Shown here in pieces: positions 25,751 to 35,997 of a stretch of DNA of 64,000 bases. A program made the translations under genes and the position numbers. Numbering within the stretch: the first letter of the stretch is position 1; the number at the start of each line of letters is the position of its first letter. The stretch comes from an uncultured Verrucomicrobiae bacterium (lineage in GTDB: Bacteria > Verrucomicrobiota > Verrucomicrobiia > Limisphaerales > UBA1100), in the NCBI GenBank assembly GCA_937775205.1, contig CALKBX010000018.1:1-64000 (forward strand), in the 5' to 3' direction. A model generated the notes under the pieces. The model had not been told where the DNA came from, searched no databases, and saw nothing but the letters and a program-made list of their open reading frames with translations.

Positions 25751-27456
25751 TTCGCTTCCGCCACCAACCGGTACAACAAGGCTCCGCTCTTGGCGAAGTA
25801 GGTGATGCCGCCGTCTTCGCGAACGAAGAGCTTGCCGCCATCCCCCATCCAGATCGATCTGTATTCTCTGCTGAGCCTGCCGTTGAACGACAGGGCAAAG
25901 GCTGTCTTGCCGTCGGAGATGAAGCGGCCGACGTAGGCCGGCACCGAGGCGCCGGGGGCGAAGGTCAGTTGACTGACGACACGGTCGCATCCGCTATCAA
26001 TCGGTTTGCCGTCGGCGAGCACCTGCCAATTGCCGTCCGCTCCGAAAGCCGCCCAAGCCGCCACCTTACCGTCGGGGCTGAATACCAGCGATTTGGGTTT
26101 GACGTCTGCATACGGCCCCCAGGTTTTATCGCCCACCACGACAAAGTATTCCGTCCCGCGTCTGGCGCGGTAAGCCAACACCGACTTAGACGAAAAACGT
26201 AAATCGTCGACTCCGTCAAAAGCGGATCCTTCTTTGCCGTCGACGACGACAAAATTCTTATTTCCATCCCCGGCAACGTAGGCCATGGCCGTCTTGTTGG
26301 GACTAAAGAGAATGCTGTCGCCGCGCACTTGCGCATAGGCCTTTCCTTCTTTGCCGTCAACAATCACACGGGCGGGGGTCTTGGAGTCAGCAAGCGTTGT
26401 TGCGGCAAAAACGACACGCTCATCACCAGCGGGGAAGAGGCTTTCTCCATGCTGAATTTCTGCATACGCTTGGCTGGCTACGCCATTCACCATCATGACG
26501 AACTTGCCGTCAACCTTCGCCGTACTGGCCCAGGTCTTGCCGGACGGGGACGACAGCAGCCGGCCCAAGGTTTGGCAGCTTGGCCATTGCTTGTCACCGA
26601 CAACGACGCGCCACTGCTTATCTCCAGCGACATAGACCATTTCGCCCTTTTTGGCGGACGATGCCTGCAACATATTTCGGGCAATAAATTTCCAGCTCTT
26701 CTTGGTGATCGGCTTGTCGCCGGGCAGTGTGAGAATCCGTTCCTTTCCCGGTGCATCCTTGGCGATGAAGGCGAAGAGTTCGCCGCTCTTTTCATCAGAT
26801 GCGCCCCCCATCCACACGGGCGATCCGGATCCGATGGAAAGGTATGGCTTGCTCTGGACGAGACGCACCTCGTCACCGTCGATGTGACCTCGGCAGGCCA
26901 CCATCTTGTCGCCGACTTTGGCGCGATAGGCGAAATAGCTTCCCTCGAAATAGAAATCCCAGATCCCGGGCAGTCCGCCTTTGATACTATCGTAAGCGCC
27001 CAGTTTTTTGCCATTCACCACCACAGCATGCTTATCCTTCTCTGACACCTGGTAGGCCACGTGAGTCTTGCCGCCGTCCGCCCCGAACATTAACCCCGTA
27101 ATGGGCCAGCGATCTTTGCCGACCTCATAGGCGGGTTGTGCCACCCCGTCAATCACCGCCATGCATTTACTGCCGCTTGTGGCGACGAACGCATGGTGCT
27201 TTCCATCCGCACTAAAAAAGGGCGTATCTTTGGCGATCGCGTCATAGGCCCCCGGCAAGAGCTGCCCGTCGAGGTTAACTTGACGCTTCTTTGTCTGCGG
27301 GTCAACGGTCACACAGATCACGTGATCGCCGTTGGGGCTGACCCAGATCGTCGACGGCACGACGTTCTTGACCAAGCCTATGACGCCGGCCTGGGCGGGG
27401 AAGGTCCCACAGAGAGCCGCCGCCACCAGCAGGCAGATTGACAGGTATCGTTTCAT
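25747..27456 (-). CDS. secreted repeat protein, probable beta-propeller, function unknown
   Basis: 569 residues with a clear signal peptide (LSICLLVAAALCGTFPAQA). It has ten or so repeats in which a strand like HHAFVATSGSKCMAVIDG or MAYVAGDGNKNFVVVDGKEG is followed by AYD/AFD and a turn, then SPDGKVAAWAA-type WD/PD40 strands. The repeated 'VVVxGKxxxAYDxI' unit is the clearest feature. It follows MoxR by 5 bases and overlaps the next gene by 4. A sensor or scaffold role in the same export-side complex is inferred from operon position. Confidence 0.75.
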   Translation of the reverse strand: MKRYLSICLLVAAALCGTFPAQAGVIGLVKNVVPSTIWVSPNGDHVICVTVDPQTKKRQVNLDGQLLPGAYDAIAKDTPFFSADGKHHAFVATSGSKCMAVIDGVAQPAYEVGKDRWPITGLMFGADGGKTHVAYQVSEKDKHAVVVNGKKLGAYDSIKGGLPGIWDFYFEGSYFAYRAKVGDKMVACRGHIDGDEVRLVQSKPYLSIGSGSPVWMGGASDEKSGELFAFIAKDAPGKERILTLPGDKPITKKSWKFIARNMLQASSAKKGEMVYVAGDKQWRVVVGDKQWPSCQTLGRLLSSPSGKTWASTAKVDGKFVMMVNGVASQAYAEIQHGESLFPAGDERVVFAATTLADSKTPARVIVDGKEGKAYAQVRGDSILFSPNKTAMAYVAGDGNKNFVVVDGKEGSAFDGVDDLRFSSKSVLAYRARRGTEYFVVVGDKTWGPYADVKPKSLVFSPDGKVAAWAAFGADGNWQVLADGKPIDSGCDRVVSQLTFAPGASVPAYVGRFISDGKTAFALSFNGRLSREYRSIWMGDGGKLFVREDGGITYFAKSGALLYRLVAEAK

Positions 27457-27461
27457 TGGCC

Positions 27462-28508
27462 CTATGCCACCTTTCGTAGCGTTGCGGCGGACACTTTTTC
27501 AGGGACGTGCTTCACCAGCATATCGACCACATCATCGGTGCTCTGGCCTTCGCTGACAGCTGCAAAGTTCAAGCCCATGCGATGTCGGAGCACGGGGTGC
27601 ACGAATTTTCGCACGTCGTCGAAGGTGGCTTCATTGCGCCCGGTTAGTCCGGCATGTGACTTGGCTGCCAGCAGCAGGGACTGTCCGGCTCTGGGGCCAC
27701 AGCCCCAGCGAACCCACTGATTAACAAAGTCCGGCGCTTCGTCGAGGCCGGGTCGGGTTGCGCGAGCGAGGCGGGCGGCATAGTTGGCCACCTCACGACT
27801 CACGGCGACGCGGCGCACGGCGTTCTGCATGCGGACGATGGTTGGCCCGTCAATAATCTGATCGAGCTTCGGCAGCCCATCCAGCGTGGTCGACAAGAGA
27901 ATCTGTTCTTCTTCGCTGAGCGACGGATAATCGATCCGCACCAGGAAAAGGAAGCGGTCCAATTGCGCTTCGGGTAGGTTATATGTGCCTTCCTGCTCGA
28001 TGGGATTCTGCGTCGCCAGCACGAGGAAGGGCTCGGGCAGTTTGTAGGTCTCGCCGCCGACACTCACATTGCGCTCCGCCATCGCTTCGAGTAACGCGGC
28101 CTGCGTTTTCGGTGGGGTACGATTGATTTCGTCGGCCAAGAGAATGTTGGTAAAAACGGGTCCCTTAGAAAAAGCGAAGTGCCGCTTGCCGTGTTCGTCC
28201 TCGTTCAAGAGTGTCGTGCCGGTGATGTCCGTCGGCATCAGGTCCGGGGTGAACTGCACGCGGGTGAAATCCAGCGACATGGTCTCTGTCAGGCTGCTGA
28301 TCATCAGCGTTTTGGCAAGACCCGGCACGCCCTCGATTACGCAATGACCCTTGGCGAAAAACGCGGTCAGAACTTCGTTGATGACGTCGACCTGGCCGAC
28401 GATGATCTTGGCGACTTCGGCGCGGATCGCGTCACCTGCCTTGGCAAGCGCGGCGATGGCTTCGGCATCAGTAGCGGTTTCGGGAATTGATATTTTTGTT
28501 GGTTCCAT
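27462..28508 (-). CDS. MoxR-family AAA+ ATPase (first MoxR)
   Basis: 348 residues, cytoplasmic. Walker A is GVPGLAKT, Walker B is ILLADEINR followed by the MoxR signature TPPKTQAALLEAM, the sensor region is LATQNPIEQEGTYNLPEAQLDRF, and the C-terminal lid includes FVHPVLRHRMGLNF. MoxR ATPases act as chaperone-like partners of vWA/MIDAS proteins. It sits between the DUF4175-like gene (3-base gap) and the repeat protein, and a second MoxR lies at the other end of the vWA block, which is unusual. Confidence 0.93.
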   Translation of the reverse strand: MEPTKISIPETATDAEAIAALAKAGDAIRAEVAKIIVGQVDVINEVLTAFFAKGHCVIEGVPGLAKTLMISSLTETMSLDFTRVQFTPDLMPTDITGTTLLNEDEHGKRHFAFSKGPVFTNILLADEINRTPPKTQAALLEAMAERNVSVGGETYKLPEPFLVLATQNPIEQEGTYNLPEAQLDRFLFLVRIDYPSLSEEEQILLSTTLDGLPKLDQIIDGPTIVRMQNAVRRVAVSREVANYAARLARATRPGLDEAPDFVNQWVRWGCGPRAGQSLLLAAKSHAGLTGRNEATFDDVRKFVHPVLRHRMGLNFAAVSEGQSTDDVVDMLVKHVPEKVSAATLRKVA

Positions 28509-28511
28509 GTC

Positions 28512-31500
28512 TTATTTCTCCTTATTTGATTCTTCAGCAACAGCTTTGAAGTAGCTGCTTACAATTGTTTCGTAGCCGGCAGGAACGGTCCCGCTGGTGG
28601 TGTCGGCATCAAAGGCCTTGTTGTTGCCATTGGCTTGTTTCAGTGCCCGCCGCTCGATAGCGCCGGCCAGAGATGTTTGGGCGGCGCTCAGATTTCTCTT
28701 GGCATTGACCAGTGCCTGCCTGACGTCGACGCCCTGCTTATCACGTCGGAGCACCTGTTCGAGCTGATTGAGGGCTTTCTTAAGGTCGGTTGTGGGCAAG
28801 TGGTGACGATTGAGCGCCAATAACAGCCCATGGTTGTTCTCCTGGCTGTCGTCCTTCGCAGCACCCATCAATTCCTTGAGCTTGTTCAAGGCATCCGGCG
28901 GGAGCTTGCCGCTTTTCTCAAAGTCTGTCGTCTTGCCGGTTCCCTTGCCCACCCCCACAGAGGTTGCTGATGCAGTGTCTTCATCCTGAATCTGGCCATC
29001 TTCCGCCTGACTATCAGACACGCGAGACGGCATCGCCACCTCGTTATCTGGAATGGCGGGTGCCTTGTCGGCCACCATCTGGCCATCCGCTTGTCCGGCG
29101 CGCCCGACGTTCCCACGCCCCTTCGCTTTGGCCATCGGGTTCGGCGTTTCGTCGGTCATCTGCCCGGCCGCGGACGCAGAGTCAAGGTTATCCGAAACCG
29201 GCGATCCTGCCGGATCTTTCATATCCATGATCTCGCTACCGGACTCGGGTATCGGTTCCCCCAGTTCGTCAAGTCCCTTGGTCAGCTCAGAGATCTGAAT
29301 CGGAAGTTGCGCCGGCAGCTCGCCCAGGTCTGGAACCATGCCTTCATCTTCCGGGTTCTCCATATGCCCGGGCTCTTTCATGGCACCGGACTGCGAGAAC
29401 ATCTGTCCCGACTCCAGTTCCATCGCCCCATCCTGCTCTTTGCTGTTGTCCATATTGCGCGACATGTCGCCCCGCTCCTTGTCACGATCCTTCGCGGCCA
29501 TCGCTCCGAGTTCGAGTTCTTCCTTCGCCTCCTGGATATTGTGCATCGTCTCCTCGAAGGTCTCGATGTCGGTCTTATCCGCAAAGTCCCAGCCATATTC
29601 GGCGTGGTCCGCCGCCATGTCCATAAGTTCACGCCTCAACTCTTCCTTCTTCAGATCCAGATCCGCCAATTTCTTCTCATCGTCTTCGGTCAAATCTTCC
29701 GGCGCTTTAACGGCGATGATATTCCGCAGATCCTCGTTTTCCTCATTCTCTTCCAGCCAGGTTTTGAATTTTTCCTCGGTGTCATCCAAAGCCGCATCGA
29801 CCGAAGCGGAGGCCTCCTCGCCAAGCAAGTCCGCAAGCTCAAGCTCGGACTCCTTCGCCAAGGCTTCAAATTCAGCACCTTTCAAGGCCAGCAGCTCGTT
29901 ATAGATGATCTGCTGCACGGTTCGCAGGTGATTGAACTCGCCGTCGACACGTGCCTGTTCAAGCGGCATCGGCCCGATCGCGGGCGCCTTTGCAGTACTC
30001 AGGTAAACGGAAACACCCTTAGGCGCCGCCTCATTCCCACGACCTTTACCGAAACAAGCTACCCCGGAGACCGCCTGCTCGGTTCCCATATCGAAGACAA
30101 AAGTTGCGGGCAAAGAAGGCAGCAATACCCCGCCAGTCGCTGGCTGTCCCTTAGGCACAACCAGGGCCTTTTGGGCATCCTTGACGCTTGATGACACAAG
30201 CTTCCAACTCGAACTGTCAAGGTAGGCATTTTTCTCACCCACGAAGGCCAAAGCATCGAGCCATGCCTTGCCCGACCAGTTATGAGTCGAATAGACAACC
30301 AGCCCAACATAGCGTGCCGGCGTCTCTTTGAATCGGACAACCTGGGTGGCGGTGCGTTTGAATGAGGATCCCGGGCCATAGCCGTTGGCGCGCTTTAGTG
30401 CGCCAGCATCAAGGCGAACTCGGCCGGCCGCAAATGCGCGAGTATTGGCTTCCACCGCTTCAACATCGGCAATGCTCTTCATGCGAGCGGCCATGGCTAC
30501 CCCCTTGTCCGGCACCGTCTTAAGACCGTCGAGAAGCGTTTTCTGCACCCCCTTCTGCTGACCGAGAATTCGCTGGTGGTATTTATCGAGATCCCCCTGG
30601 ATCGCCTTGTCGTCGCGCCGTTTACGATTCAAGTCAAGCCAGACACCATCACTGTTGGCCAGCAGACCCTCGGTCCCATCGAGCGCCTGCTTCTGGAGTT
30701 GGATGGCCCGCTCCAGCACGGCGTAGAGATCCTTCAGATTTGACTCGCTGCCGTGGGCAAGGTTGGCATCCAGCGTCTTCACCGTAAGCAGTAGCGGATC
30801 CGATATTCCGGCGTCCGTGCCGGGACAGAAGTCATTGCCGTGCACTTCGAGAAAGTACTTATTGCCCGGCTCAAACTGGCTGGCATCGATTTTCAAGCGA
30901 ACGCTCTTTTCAACCAGCCCCCCTTCCCCGGGCGACGAGAAGGCCCAGTCCTTAAGGACCTCGGGCTGACTGCCGGCCTGGGCGCGGCGAAAGGTCAGCT
31001 TCATATCCTTCATTCCATAGTCATCCTTGGCTTCAAATTTCAAGGGCAGCGTGGCGCCAGGCGCCACGACATGACTCATTTCGGTGTCCACATAGCGCAC
31101 TTCAGGTTTGCGGTCTGTTATCAGCAGTACGCTGCCGCTGCTCAAGGTGATGTCCTCGGGCATATTCTTGATCTTAGCGACCAAGTCATAGTTACCGCCA
31201 GACTCGCCGACGTCGACGCTGGCCTTCCAGACCTGCTGGCCCGCATCCTGAAAAATAATCGGACCGGCCGGCCATTCCCAGCGCAGCGATTCAATGGCTT
31301 GATCCACTTTGATGCGCAGGTCCAACGTGGCGGCGGGCAGGCATTTGACCGGGGTCGGCGGCCCGCTTTGCGTCCGTTCTGGCATGGCCACATAGGCAGG
31401 TGGCGTAATGGTGACGACCGATTCTATGATCTTGGCGGCGGGAGTCACGGTGACCTGCACATTGTGGGTATAGGTGCTGCCCACGTAGATGCGGAAGGAG

Positions 31501-32321
31501 AAACTCCGACGAACGGTCTCAAAGGTGTATTTGTACAGGTTCGGGTTGCCGACTACGGGCCGCATCTTGACTTCCCCACCGACCATGCTCTGGCTATCAA
31601 GGATGCCAACCCCCTCCTTGTACCTGATGGATGGATAAATCGCCAATTCTTTGCCCTTGATCAAGCGGCTTGCATCCAAGTCAATTTCCAAACTGTCGTA
31701 TTCAGCAATGGTCAAATCTTCCGATGGCGTGATTGTTAGTAAAGATGCGGCAGCAGGTGGTCTATCGGAGAAGCTGAACGCGTATCGGTTGAATGCACTG
31801 TTGAGATAATCCGGTGCGATGACGGTGTAGGCAATCCACAGCCCTATCAAGACGACGAATGCAGCGGCCCATTTTGTCACGCGGACCACCTGCCACAGTT
31901 CGCGCAGTGATATGTGACTCCAACCTGTCGTGGCGGCAGTGGCGGTGGCCGTGATAAACGCTTTTTGCTTATCGCTGTAGCCCATGTCCTCGAACTGCAT
32001 GCTGTTGATCAGCACGTTTTCCTCGATACCGAATTGGTCCTCCAGCATCAAGGCCACTTCCTCGTCACTTCGCCGTTCAAATAGGGCGCCGAGGGCATAC
32101 TTGACAAAGGAAGCGATGGTGATAATCACGCCTGCAATGGAAAGCGGAAAGCGCAAGGAAGTGGGCAGGTTGAGCAGGTTGTCGAGGGCAAAGAGGCTCA
32201 GCCACATCATGGCGATTATGGCAAAGCAGGTCAGGAACCCGAGGATCACTGAGGTCCGATGCATACTGCGGTTCGCCCCTTCGACGACCGTCCTGAAATC
32301 TAATGTCTTATTCTGGATCAT
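28512..32321 (-). CDS. large DUF4175-like membrane protein, 1269 aa
   Basis: Three N-terminal membrane spans at about 25-48, 57-80 and 150-170. A long extracytoplasmic part follows, with Ig-like strands (VVTITPPAYVAMPERTQSGP, GGNYDLVAKIKNMPEDITL). About residues 840-960 are strongly acidic and helical (LEENEENEDLRNIIAVKAPE), then comes a low-complexity Met/Glu/Asp-rich stretch, and the C-terminus ends with the YETIVSSYFKAVAEE pattern common in DUF4175-like proteins of MoxR-vWA clusters. It likely tethers or transduces for the vWA proteins at the membrane. The gap to the next gene is 3 bases. Confidence 0.75.
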   Translation of the reverse strand: MIQNKTLDFRTVVEGANRSMHRTSVILGFLTCFAIIAMMWLSLFALDNLLNLPTSLRFPLSIAGVIITIASFVKYALGALFERRSDEEVALMLEDQFGIEENVLINSMQFEDMGYSDKQKAFITATATAATTGWSHISLRELWQVVRVTKWAAAFVVLIGLWIAYTVIAPDYLNSAFNRYAFSFSDRPPAAASLLTITPSEDLTIAEYDSLEIDLDASRLIKGKELAIYPSIRYKEGVGILDSQSMVGGEVKMRPVVGNPNLYKYTFETVRRSFSFRIYVGSTYTHNVQVTVTPAAKIIESVVTITPPAYVAMPERTQSGPPTPVKCLPAATLDLRIKVDQAIESLRWEWPAGPIIFQDAGQQVWKASVDVGESGGNYDLVAKIKNMPEDITLSSGSVLLITDRKPEVRYVDTEMSHVVAPGATLPLKFEAKDDYGMKDMKLTFRRAQAGSQPEVLKDWAFSSPGEGGLVEKSVRLKIDASQFEPGNKYFLEVHGNDFCPGTDAGISDPLLLTVKTLDANLAHGSESNLKDLYAVLERAIQLQKQALDGTEGLLANSDGVWLDLNRKRRDDKAIQGDLDKYHQRILGQQKGVQKTLLDGLKTVPDKGVAMAARMKSIADVEAVEANTRAFAAGRVRLDAGALKRANGYGPGSSFKRTATQVVRFKETPARYVGLVVYSTHNWSGKAWLDALAFVGEKNAYLDSSSWKLVSSSVKDAQKALVVPKGQPATGGVLLPSLPATFVFDMGTEQAVSGVACFGKGRGNEAAPKGVSVYLSTAKAPAIGPMPLEQARVDGEFNHLRTVQQIIYNELLALKGAEFEALAKESELELADLLGEEASASVDAALDDTEEKFKTWLEENEENEDLRNIIAVKAPEDLTEDDEKKLADLDLKKEELRRELMDMAADHAEYGWDFADKTDIETFEETMHNIQEAKEELELGAMAAKDRDKERGDMSRNMDNSKEQDGAMELESGQMFSQSGAMKEPGHMENPEDEGMVPDLGELPAQLPIQISELTKGLDELGEPIPESGSEIMDMKDPAGSPVSDNLDSASAAGQMTDETPNPMAKAKGRGNVGRAGQADGQMVADKAPAIPDNEVAMPSRVSDSQAEDGQIQDEDTASATSVGVGKGTGKTTDFEKSGKLPPDALNKLKELMGAAKDDSQENNHGLLLALNRHHLPTTDLKKALNQLEQVLRRDKQGVDVRQALVNAKRNLSAAQTSLAGAIERRALKQANGNNKAFDADTTSGTVPAGYETIVSSYFKAVAEESNKEK

Positions 32322-32332
32322 AGTCTATCTCC

Positions 32333-33790
32333 CTATTCTTTTGGACCGACAATCAATTTGCCGCCCTTCATAACAACCGGCCATAGCTCCGGTGAAACCC
32401 CCACCTGCGGTGTTTCATCTTCAAGATCTATACGCACCCGACAAAAGGAACCGCGATCCTCCAAACTCATCTGGCCGGTCTTGGGGTCGCGCACATACTT
32501 CAAAATGCTCAAGCGGTAGTACTCCAACAACTTACCGTCCGCACCCATCTCGAAACTTCCCGCCGACCCCCACCGAGTACTCATCGCCCACGCCAGGGCA
32601 TGCTCCGGGTCCGGGATATCTCGGCGAAGCCGTACCAGGGCGAGAATTTCCCGACCGTTTTTCTTCGGGATAATCCCAATGAGTTTTCGTTCATTATAAT
32701 AATCCAACGTTTTCTTGAATTCTTTTTCGACCGACTTGAATAAGTCCGTGCGCACCGTGCCCTCGGCCGGCCAGCTGGCCACCCACTTGCCGTTGATTTG
32801 CGCAGCCAGAAACACATTCTCGCCGAGGGTTGAATGAACCTTGACGGTGCCATCGGCCTCCTGCTGAACACGCACCTTCGACAAGGTGTCGTGAGTCAGT
32901 CCGGTCATGCGTATAAGGCTGGGCTCGGCCGTAGCCGGCGTGCCGTTGGTGGCGGCCACCCGTATATTTTCCTTGAGAAACGCTTCTTCAGTGACCACCC
33001 CGTGGGCGAGGAGATTAGCATTACCGGCATTCTTGATACGAACGTAGTTGGTATCAATTGAATCAAAGTCAAAGGCGTTGAACGTGATCGGCATGCTGCG
33101 CGCAAACTGAGTCCCTTCATCCAGCATCTGGATACGCTTGACCCGCAGGAGATCCTCATACGACTGACCCGGCTCACCTGAATACTTCGACTTCACGATG
33201 ATCTTAGAGGTTTTTATTGTGAAACCGGTGTCGGGGTCCATCGTCGTCAGATACACAACGCGCGTGTTGAGGACTCCGGTCACGACCTCACCACTATTAA
33301 AGACAACGGTACACTTGGGCTTGATGACCGGATACGGTTGGCCAACCCTCACTTTCTTCACCAGAGATTTGCCGTCTTCATCCACTTCGTCCAGAAAACT
33401 GACATTGAGCATTTTGAACTTCTTCAGGTACGCCTCGCTAAGGGGCGAAAACCTCATCTCTTTGACCACATTGAAATTAAAAGTGTAGATTTTGCTCTTC
33501 CCCCCAGAAAACTTCTCTGACTCCACTGAGGCATCGGTACCCGTGTCCACCCGTTTCAAGTTCGTCAGTTGAAATTCCGTGCCACGCGACAGCTCGATGA
33601 TCCCTTCGCGCTGCTCGCCATCCGACATATGCAGGATGGCTTTCCGCTTGAGAGGACTCTTGGTTATCTGTGCGTGCAGGTCAGTTGGCAGCAGAACAAG
33701 CAGCAGTGCGACAAGCAGTCCGAACCCGCTGCACGCGCTCTGCGTGGTGGGAAACAACCCTATTTTGGTCTTTCTCTTCATACTCTCCAT
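32333..33790 (-). CDS. secreted protein of unknown function in the MoxR-vWA unit
   Basis: 485 residues. The signal peptide is FGLLVALLLVLLPTDLHAQ (in-frame ATG 33781 gives MKRKTKIG and is equally likely). The N-terminal half has repeated SH3-like 'ILHMSDGEQREGIIELSRG' and 'VVFNSGEVVTGVLNTRVVYL' strands. The rest is mixed, with SPELWPVVMKGGKLIVGPKE at the end. No family was recognised. It lies 3 bases after the vWA/GATase-like gene and 11 before the DUF4175-like gene. Confidence 0.7.
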   Translation of the reverse strand: MESMKRKTKIGLFPTTQSACSGFGLLVALLLVLLPTDLHAQITKSPLKRKAILHMSDGEQREGIIELSRGTEFQLTNLKRVDTGTDASVESEKFSGGKSKIYTFNFNVVKEMRFSPLSEAYLKKFKMLNVSFLDEVDEDGKSLVKKVRVGQPYPVIKPKCTVVFNSGEVVTGVLNTRVVYLTTMDPDTGFTIKTSKIIVKSKYSGEPGQSYEDLLRVKRIQMLDEGTQFARSMPITFNAFDFDSIDTNYVRIKNAGNANLLAHGVVTEEAFLKENIRVAATNGTPATAEPSLIRMTGLTHDTLSKVRVQQEADGTVKVHSTLGENVFLAAQINGKWVASWPAEGTVRTDLFKSVEKEFKKTLDYYNERKLIGIIPKKNGREILALVRLRRDIPDPEHALAWAMSTRWGSAGSFEMGADGKLLEYYRLSILKYVRDPKTGQMSLEDRGSFCRVRIDLEDETPQVGVSPELWPVVMKGGKLIVGPKE

Positions 33791-33793
33791 TCC

Positions 33794-34717
33794 TCAAACA
33801 ATGTTCATTCGTCGGCGTAGAATCCACTCCCACAACATCGCTGCCATCAGCAGGATGACATAGATCGGCAGCAGATCGAATAGTGCTCCCTTTTTCACCA
33901 AGGGCGTGTCATGGGGATCGGCACTGGTCAGCAGCAGCGCTTCCAGGCGGCGCATGAGCGCCTCGCGGTCACCCTCGCGGCTATACGCCCCACCACTGCG
34001 CGCCGCCAGGTTCTCAAGGAAAGGATGATCCACAGCAAGATCGGCGGCCTCGCTAACGTTCGAGCCGACGCGAATAATACGCGTGTAGTTATCCAGGGGC
34101 TCCCCGGCCAGGGTCGCTTCCACGGTGATCGTATAGTCTCCAGGCTCCGGGAAGAACACGCGGGTCTGAAAATCACTGCCCTCTTTGAGCACAATCGGCA
34201 GGCTCACGGTAGTCCCGGCATGCTCAACGGTTCCCGTGAGATGCACCGCACCCTCAGCATAGCGACCGACAACGCCGATCTCGGCGACGGCTTCCTCGCT
34301 GGAGCGGTAGCGCTTACGATCCCATTTCACGGTTAGGAAGCGGCCGCCTTCAATCTCGCCGGACAAGTAGCGAATGGTATCGCGCCAGAACTGATGACAG
34401 GCGCCGGCGATGTCGCCATCCATCCGCCCCCATCGCCAAATCGTATCGGTGGCCACGCCCAGTACCTGTCCCTTGCCATAGGGCTGCAGCGCCACAATGG
34501 GCACCACTTCGCTGCCGACCGAGGCGTTCATCAGGCTCAGGGCACCACTGCGGCGTTTCCCCACCTTGTTGATCGAATAAAACACCGGGCTTGCCACGCC
34601 CTTCAGAAGCGCCGCCGTCGCCGAAGACAATGGATGGTCCGTACCCTCCGGAGGCACCATAACCGGGAACAACCCGGCGCTGATCCCCTGCGCACCGCCG
34701 CTTGCCTTCCAGGGCAA
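33794..34717 (-). CDS. C-terminal segment of a vWA/GATase-like membrane protein (frameshifted)
   Basis: Homologous frame is open upstream to about 34885, where it should join the 34813-35997 segment (expected DEEVLxGLYTIIILGSFP). It contains the glutamine-amidotransferase-like end of such proteins (VGSEVVPIVALQPYGKGQVLGVATDTIWRW split over the region), an Ig-like domain (DFQTRVFFPEPGDYTITVEA) and a single C-terminal membrane span (LLPIYVILLMAAMLWEWILR). The break is near GGCC at about 34882-34888. Confidence 0.65.
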   Translation of the reverse strand: MPWKASGGAQGISAGLFPVMVPPEGTDHPLSSATAALLKGVASPVFYSINKVGKRRSGALSLMNASVGSEVVPIVALQPYGKGQVLGVATDTIWRWGRMDGDIAGACHQFWRDTIRYLSGEIEGGRFLTVKWDRKRYRSSEEAVAEIGVVGRYAEGAVHLTGTVEHAGTTVSLPIVLKEGSDFQTRVFFPEPGDYTITVEATLAGEPLDNYTRIIRVGSNVSEAADLAVDHPFLENLAARSGGAYSREGDREALMRRLEALLLTSADPHDTPLVKKGALFDLLPIYVILLMAAMLWEWILRRRMNIV

Positions 34718-34812
34718 GAGGGGAGCGATGGCGCTGCTATAATAGCCCCCCTTATCAAAGGACTTTGGGCCGCCGAGCAGGACCAGGTTGCCACCGCCCT
34801 CTACATAGTTCT

Positions 34813-35997
34813 TCAGCGCAGTGTGGGACGCGGAGGGAATAAGATTGGCAGGGAATGACCCGAGGATAATGATGGTATACAGGCCAGGACTTCCTCATCT
34901 CTTGGGAAGCCTCTGGCAAACACTTGGTCCCCCTCCTGGCGATTGCCATCAATACGGAACACATCGGCGTTCTTGCGGTACACTGTGGTTAGTTTTATCG
35001 TCTCGTCATCGGCAAACTGTCGCCTCAATAGGGCGAAATTCACATCAAACAAATTGCCGTAGAGAAGCACATTGATGCTCTTCTCGCGCACCTGCACGGC
35101 AAATTCTCGCGCATTATTCAACTCGGTTATTTCGCCTTTGATGCCCGGTACCGACAGACGGTATTGGTAAAGGCCCGGGATCGCCTCTCCAGGAAGATCG
35201 AAGTCCGCCAGCCCATTGTTTTTGCGTGGGTCAACCTTGACGGATGCCAGTCGCTGGTAAACACCGTCGATCTGTTTCTCGATCTGCACGTCGACCGATT
35301 CGGCTTCGGCGGCGAAGTCTCCCGAGGCAGCATGCACGACAATCTCTGCGGAAACCTTGAAGGGTGTCTTCAATTCAACCTCTTCCGGAATAACGGCATT
35401 GCCAATCTCGAGGTCATCCCAGCTTTTCGGATCCGTGCCGATGCCGATGATATAGATCGGCACATCAGGCAGGCGTTCGCTACGAATGGTTTCGTCACCC
35501 CCATCAGTCAACAGGACAACCGCCTTGCAGTCGGCCAGGTCCGGCCGCTGGGAAAGCGACACAATCGTGCGGCCCAGGTCCGTATTGCGGGTTGCCGTCG
35601 CCGGCGTGTCGTCTGGCGCCAGGACGTCGACATCAAAGCGATAGTTCTCGACGCTGGCCGTGCCACGCAACTCGCCGATGATATCATCGGCAATCTCCTT
35701 GGCGCGTTCAGCCCGTGATGCGGAGGCATTGTCGACCACATCCATCGACGTAGAGATGTCGCTGATGACAGCCACTTTCTGGGAGTCATCCGAGGGCCTT
35801 GAGTCCCGCCATGCCGGGTCCATTAAGGCGACCAGTATGAGCAGCGTGCAGACCAACTTCGGTGCCAGGAGCAGCAACGTTTTTCGTATGGTGTAGCGCG
35901 AGCGGTAGCGATACCACAGGAGGCATAGCCAGCCCATTACCGCTAAGATAATGATACTATTGGCCAGAGTGCCAAGATGCGGTTTCCATACAAGCAT
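34813..35997 (-). CDS. N-terminal segment of a vWA/GATase-like membrane protein (frameshifted)
   Basis: Two membrane spans (SIIILAVMGWLCLLWYR, LLLLAPKLVCTLLILVALMD) are followed by a von Willebrand A domain with an altered MIDAS, VAVISDISTSMD (D-x-S-x-S present as DISTS), ADCKAVVLLTDGGDET and IYIIGIGTDP. An Ig-like domain follows (YRLSVPGIKGEITELNNARE). Homology leaves this frame after DEEVLA. It overlaps the preceding vWA gene by one base. Metal-dependent ligand binding on the outer face of the membrane is inferred from family knowledge. Confidence 0.75.
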   Translation of the reverse strand: MLVWKPHLGTLANSIIILAVMGWLCLLWYRYRSRYTIRKTLLLLAPKLVCTLLILVALMDPAWRDSRPSDDSQKVAVISDISTSMDVVDNASASRAERAKEIADDIIGELRGTASVENYRFDVDVLAPDDTPATATRNTDLGRTIVSLSQRPDLADCKAVVLLTDGGDETIRSERLPDVPIYIIGIGTDPKSWDDLEIGNAVIPEEVELKTPFKVSAEIVVHAASGDFAAEAESVDVQIEKQIDGVYQRLASVKVDPRKNNGLADFDLPGEAIPGLYQYRLSVPGIKGEITELNNAREFAVQVREKSINVLLYGNLFDVNFALLRRQFADDETIKLTTVYRKNADVFRIDGNRQEGDQVFARGFPRDEEVLACIPSLSSGHSLPILFPPRPTLR

